Position numbers and translations under genes: made by a program
The notes under the pieces: generated by a model
What the model was told of the DNA's origin: nothing
Database searches by the model: none
What the model saw: only the letters and a program-made list of their open reading frames with translations
Origin: Granulicella arctica
GTDB taxonomy: Bacteria > Acidobacteriota > Terriglobia > Terriglobales > Acidobacteriaceae
Reading direction: 5' to 3'
NCBI RefSeq assembly: GCF_013410065.1
Contig: NZ_JACCCW010000002.1
Location: 372,001 to 436,000, forward strand
Length of the DNA: 64,000 bases
Shown: positions 61,552 to 64,000 of the stretch, in pieces
Position numbering within the stretch: the stretch's first letter is position 1
How the letters are laid out: every line of letters begins with the position of its first letter

Positions 61552-62988
61552 ATGAGTAATTATCTGTCCTTAGTAGAAACAAACGTTTTCGATTACAAGC
61601 CACACCTCGCAAAGGCAGCTGTAAGTGGTCAGCGTCGACGCATCTTTGTGCATGAGCCAAACGAGCGCGTGCTTCGCTACATGCAGCGAGTACTCGACCC
61701 CTTGTACCATGTCGACGTCTTCGATCAGCCATCATCCTTCGTGAAGGCATTCAGTAAGTCGCGGACGCCGGATCTCACGTTGCTGGCGTGGAGTTCTACA
61801 GAGCGCTCCGCGGCTGTGCTGGAACAGGTCATGGCGAGGAGCCGTAACCATCCCATCCTCTTGGCATCGGCTTCGGCAAATGGAGAGGAGATGGCTCGTG
61901 CGTTCACGCTTGGTGCGAGCGGCGTGATTCAGAAGCCATTCCATGATGGAGACCTGAAGGGAGCGGTCGGCAGTTATGTGCGGATGAGCACGCACGATGC
62001 GGCGGAGAGTGTCGCGCACGAGGAGACGCGGCTGAGTGAAGGGTACTCGTTCGTCCGTTCTAGCAAACGTATGCGTGACATCGAAACAAGCGCCGCGCTG
62101 GTCGCCCGTTCGGAGATCCCGGTGCTCGTCCTGGGAGAGAGCGGAACAGGTAAGGAGATCCTGGCGCGTTATCTCCATGCGAAATCGAATCGCAGCGGCG
62201 GAATGTTTCTGAAATTGAACTGTGCTGCGATGCCAGCCGATCTTCTCGAGAGTGAGCTCTTCGGCTACGAGAAAGGAGCCTTCACTGGCGCTGTGCAGAC
62301 CAAGCCGGGTAAATTCGAGATCTGCCGGGGAGGCACCATCTTCCTCGATGAGATCGGCGAGATGCCGGCAGTTCTGCAAGCAAAGCTCCTGCACGTCTTG
62401 CAAGATGGTACTTATTCGCGGTTGGGCGGTCGAAGCACGTTGCGAGCGGATGTGAGGGTTGTGGCGGCTACCAACATCGATATGAAGGCCGCGATCGTGC
62501 AAAAGACCTTTCGTGAAGATCTGTACTACCGTCTGAACGGCTTCACACTTGCGCTGCCGCCACTGCGGGAGCGTAGAGACGAGATCGCGGTGTTTGCACA
62601 ACACTTCATGCAGAAGGGGGCGGCGAAGTACGGCCGTCCACAGCTCGCATTAGGAGGTGAGCTGCTGGAGGCTCTCGAGAGCCACGCCTGGCCCGGAAAC
62701 CTGCGTGAGCTCGAGAACGTAATCAACCGTTACCTCATCATCGGCGATGCCCGATCGATCATCGAAGAACTCCATCCACGGATGGGGCTGCAACCTGTCT
62801 CGATTGACACGCAAGACGGGCTCAAACAACGGATGCGCAGCCTTAAAGGAAGTGCGGAGGCGGCAGCCATTGTCAGAATGTTAGAGGAGACGAAGTGGAA
62901 TCGCAAAGCCGCAGCCGCAAGGATGAAGGTCAGCTACAGAACGCTTCTGTACAAGATCCAGCAGTACGAGCTGGGACCGCCGGCGTGA
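61552..62988 (+). CDS. Sigma-54 enhancer-binding protein with degenerate receiver domain
   Basis: 478 residues; GGGAGG lies before ATG 61552. Residues ~25-140 have a receiver fold (RRRIFVHEPNERVLRYMQRV ... DLTLLAWSSTERSA ... GASGVIQKPFHDGDL). The acidic pocket is replaced (HEPN for D-D, and no Asp at LLAWSS), although the conserved Lys-Pro remains, so it probably is not phosphorylated. The AAA+ domain has GESGTGKE, ELFGYEKGAFTGAV, TIFLDEIGEMP and LYYRLNGFTLALPPLRERRD. The C-terminal Fis HTH is MLEETKWNRKAAAARMKVSY. It is divergent from the other enhancer-binding protein; both are candidates to bind GCAAA-NN-TTTGC. Confidence 0.92.
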   Translation: MSNYLSLVETNVFDYKPHLAKAAVSGQRRRIFVHEPNERVLRYMQRVLDPLYHVDVFDQPSSFVKAFSKSRTPDLTLLAWSSTERSAAVLEQVMARSRNHPILLASASANGEEMARAFTLGASGVIQKPFHDGDLKGAVGSYVRMSTHDAAESVAHEETRLSEGYSFVRSSKRMRDIETSAALVARSEIPVLVLGESGTGKEILARYLHAKSNRSGGMFLKLNCAAMPADLLESELFGYEKGAFTGAVQTKPGKFEICRGGTIFLDEIGEMPAVLQAKLLHVLQDGTYSRLGGRSTLRADVRVVAATNIDMKAAIVQKTFREDLYYRLNGFTLALPPLRERRDEIAVFAQHFMQKGAAKYGRPQLALGGELLEALESHAWPGNLRELENVINRYLIIGDARSIIEELHPRMGLQPVSIDTQDGLKQRMRSLKGSAEAAAIVRMLEETKWNRKAAAARMKVSYRTLLYKIQQYELGPPA

Positions 62989-63497
62989 TCGAAGAGCACT
63001 TAAACCACTGGCCGGAAGGAATGGTGGTGATCCATAAAGGTAATTCGCTGATCCGTGGGACAGCCTTTCGCGACCAGCCGATTACGACTTGGGGAGAGCC
63101 GGGCGGCGTATCGATACGTATCGCCCGGAGCGATACCGGCTTGGAAGAAGAGGTCTCGCTGGCGGATGCCAAGGCCGTATTCTTCGTCAGGTCGTTCTCA
63201 GGGAAGTCTGCCCACGAAGATCTGCACTTCTACGATGCTGCGGCCGCCGCACCATTCCTCTGGGTGCGCATCACATTCTTCGATGGTGAAGTGATGGAGT
63301 GTCTGGTCGAGAACTCGGAGGAGGTTGTAATCTCTCCAGCCTTCTTCGCCAGACCCGTCGATCCGGAAGCCAACAATTGGATGGCCTACATCGTCAAGCG
63401 GAAGATCAAGCACTTTCAGGTACTAGCGGTGCGCCATCTGCTTGCATCGCAACAGAATTCGAACGGCGCCGCGCTACAACCCTCCATCGCACGCTGA
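62985..63497 (+). CDS. Hypothetical protein, DUF6982-like
   Basis: 170 residues from GTG 62985, which overlaps the stop of the regulator gene (GTGA); the longer frame lies inside the regulator gene. Segments SLADAKAVFFVRSFSG and VRITFFDGEVMECLVENSEE, then FFARPVDPEANNWMAYIVKR, match my memory of DUF6982 proteins (..LKALFFVRDF.. and ..F.DGE.L.GY...FFL.PADP.SNN..VFV..). It is beta-rich and soluble, with no signal peptide. Translational coupling suggests a role with the sigma-54 activator, perhaps as a partner controlling it. Confidence 0.6.
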   Translation: MIEEHLNHWPEGMVVIHKGNSLIRGTAFRDQPITTWGEPGGVSIRIARSDTGLEEEVSLADAKAVFFVRSFSGKSAHEDLHFYDAAAAAPFLWVRITFFDGEVMECLVENSEEVVISPAFFARPVDPEANNWMAYIVKRKIKHFQVLAVRHLLASQQNSNGAALQPSIAR

Positions 63498-63519
63498 TGT
63501 GTAGTCTCCGCGAAATGTC

Positions 63520-64000
63520 TCACAGCCTGTGCAGCAGCTCCGGGTGGCGATCAAGATAGCGCCGCGTCCAGGTATGCACCTCGCCGGATAGCAACACGAC
63601 GCGATACTCTCCATGTGACCAGACATGAAGGTCATGAATAAACGCGACACGCACCAAGCAGGATCGATTGATGCGAAGAAAGCGGGAGCCGTCCAGCTTT
63701 TTCTCCAGACTTTCAATCGTTCCACGCACGCTATAGAGCCGAGAGCCAACGTGTAGCTGGAGATAGTTGCCGCTGGACTCTGCCCAATCGATCTCGTTCA
63801 ATTCGAGTAGGACCCCACGGCCGTTCTCCTGGACCAATAGCCTGGGCACGACCTGCTTGCGACTCTGCATCTCAAGAAGAAGCTGGTGGAGTCGCGCATT
63901 TACCTGGCTCAGAGATTCCTTCTCAATCTGCTGCTTCACCTCTTGAAGCACCTTGTCGAAGCGAATCCGATCATAGGGTTTGAGCAGGTAGCCGAAAGCA
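63520..64000 (-). CDS. LytTR-family response regulator (5' part outside window)
   Basis: The minus-strand frame is open at the right edge. It starts with the end of a receiver domain (AFGYLLKPYDRIRFDKVLQE, with the conserved Lys-Pro), then a coiled linker and a LytTR DNA-binding domain of ~100 residues (LELNEIDWAESSGNYLQLHV, SLEKKLDGSRFLRINRSCLV, RVVLLSGEVHTWTRRYLDRH). This is the usual architecture of LytR/AgrA-type two-component regulators, often linked to cell-surface and polysaccharide functions. The phosphorylation site and partner kinase are not in the window. Confidence 0.9.
   Translation of the reverse strand, partial: AFGYLLKPYDRIRFDKVLQEVKQQIEKESLSQVNARLHQLLLEMQSRKQVVPRLLVQENGRGVLLELNEIDWAESSGNYLQLHVGSRLYSVRGTIESLEKKLDGSRFLRINRSCLVRVAFIHDLHVWSHGEYRVVLLSGEVHTWTRRYLDRHPELLHRL

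Noticed and set aside
61732..62604. Open frame of 290 codons on the minus strand
   Set aside because: It is antisense to the AAA+ domain of the enhancer-binding protein; its composition is atypical.

Overview
The window looks like a chromosome segment of a soil-type Acidobacteriota of class Terriglobia (Granulicella, Edaphobacter or Terriglobus relatives). The evidence is a 1240-residue Oar-like TonB-dependent receptor with an N-terminal carboxypeptidase-regulatory-like domain, remnants of other such receptors and of an ADOP-type permease, and a large sigma-54-linked exopolysaccharide locus. This placement rests on gene content only; there is no rRNA in the window.

Bases 1-15762 look like the right part of an integrative mobilizable element whose left end lies outside the window. 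A tyrosine integrase (14361-15536, minus) sits beside the orphan 3' half of a tRNA-Glu gene (15711-15762), the expected right attachment site. Inside are a MobF relaxase, a small mobilization protein, a conjugation-linked membrane protein and a RelE/HTH toxin-antitoxin pair. The cargo at the left is a polymorphic-toxin (Rhs) array: one long Rhs protein, a second 5'-truncated Rhs gene and four displaced C-terminal tips, each followed by a small candidate immunity gene (four membrane proteins, one TPR and one Sel1-like protein). Most tips begin at the same short sequence around TGCCCCAAGTAACGG, which encodes an APSNG-like peptide.

Bases 15.8-29.4 kb are chromosomal and carry many gene relics: an excisionase-like pseudogene, a TonB-receptor/AraC fusion relic, an IS3-like end, an ADOP fragment and a PQQ-dehydrogenase tail. 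Intact genes here are the TonB-dependent receptor (its promoter has a Fur-like box and a LacI-type palindrome), a lone GT4 glycosyltransferase, a secreted PQQ-like beta-propeller protein, a GH3 beta-glycosidase and a nucleoside/sugar:H+ symporter. Together they suggest glycan capture and breakdown.

Bases 29.4-33.0 kb hold an Lrp/AsnC regulator divergent from a family 2A (SrpI-like) encapsulin shell gene that overlaps a cysteine desulfurase with a ~220-residue disordered N-terminal cargo-loading extension. This is a sulfur-related nanocompartment.

Bases 33.2-63.5 kb are an exopolysaccharide locus with a near-complete Wzx/Wzy pathway: WbaP-type initiating transferase, Wzx flippase, O-antigen-ligase/polymerase-like protein, Wzc tyrosine kinase, Wza-like export protein, fused GT4-GT4, GT8, GT4 and GT2 glycosyltransferases, three acyltransferase-3 proteins, two flavin oxidoreductases, a GH16 hydrolase, a NusG-like antiterminator and two sigma-54 enhancer-binding proteins. 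Two promoters, upstream of the first gene (33.2 kb) and of the wza-like gene (43.2 kb), share a GCAAA-NN-TTTGC palindrome exactly 55 bases before a GG-N10-GC sigma-54 element, plus a near-identical 23-base leader. A longer copy of the palindrome region lies before the GT2 gene. A LytTR response regulator runs off the right edge.
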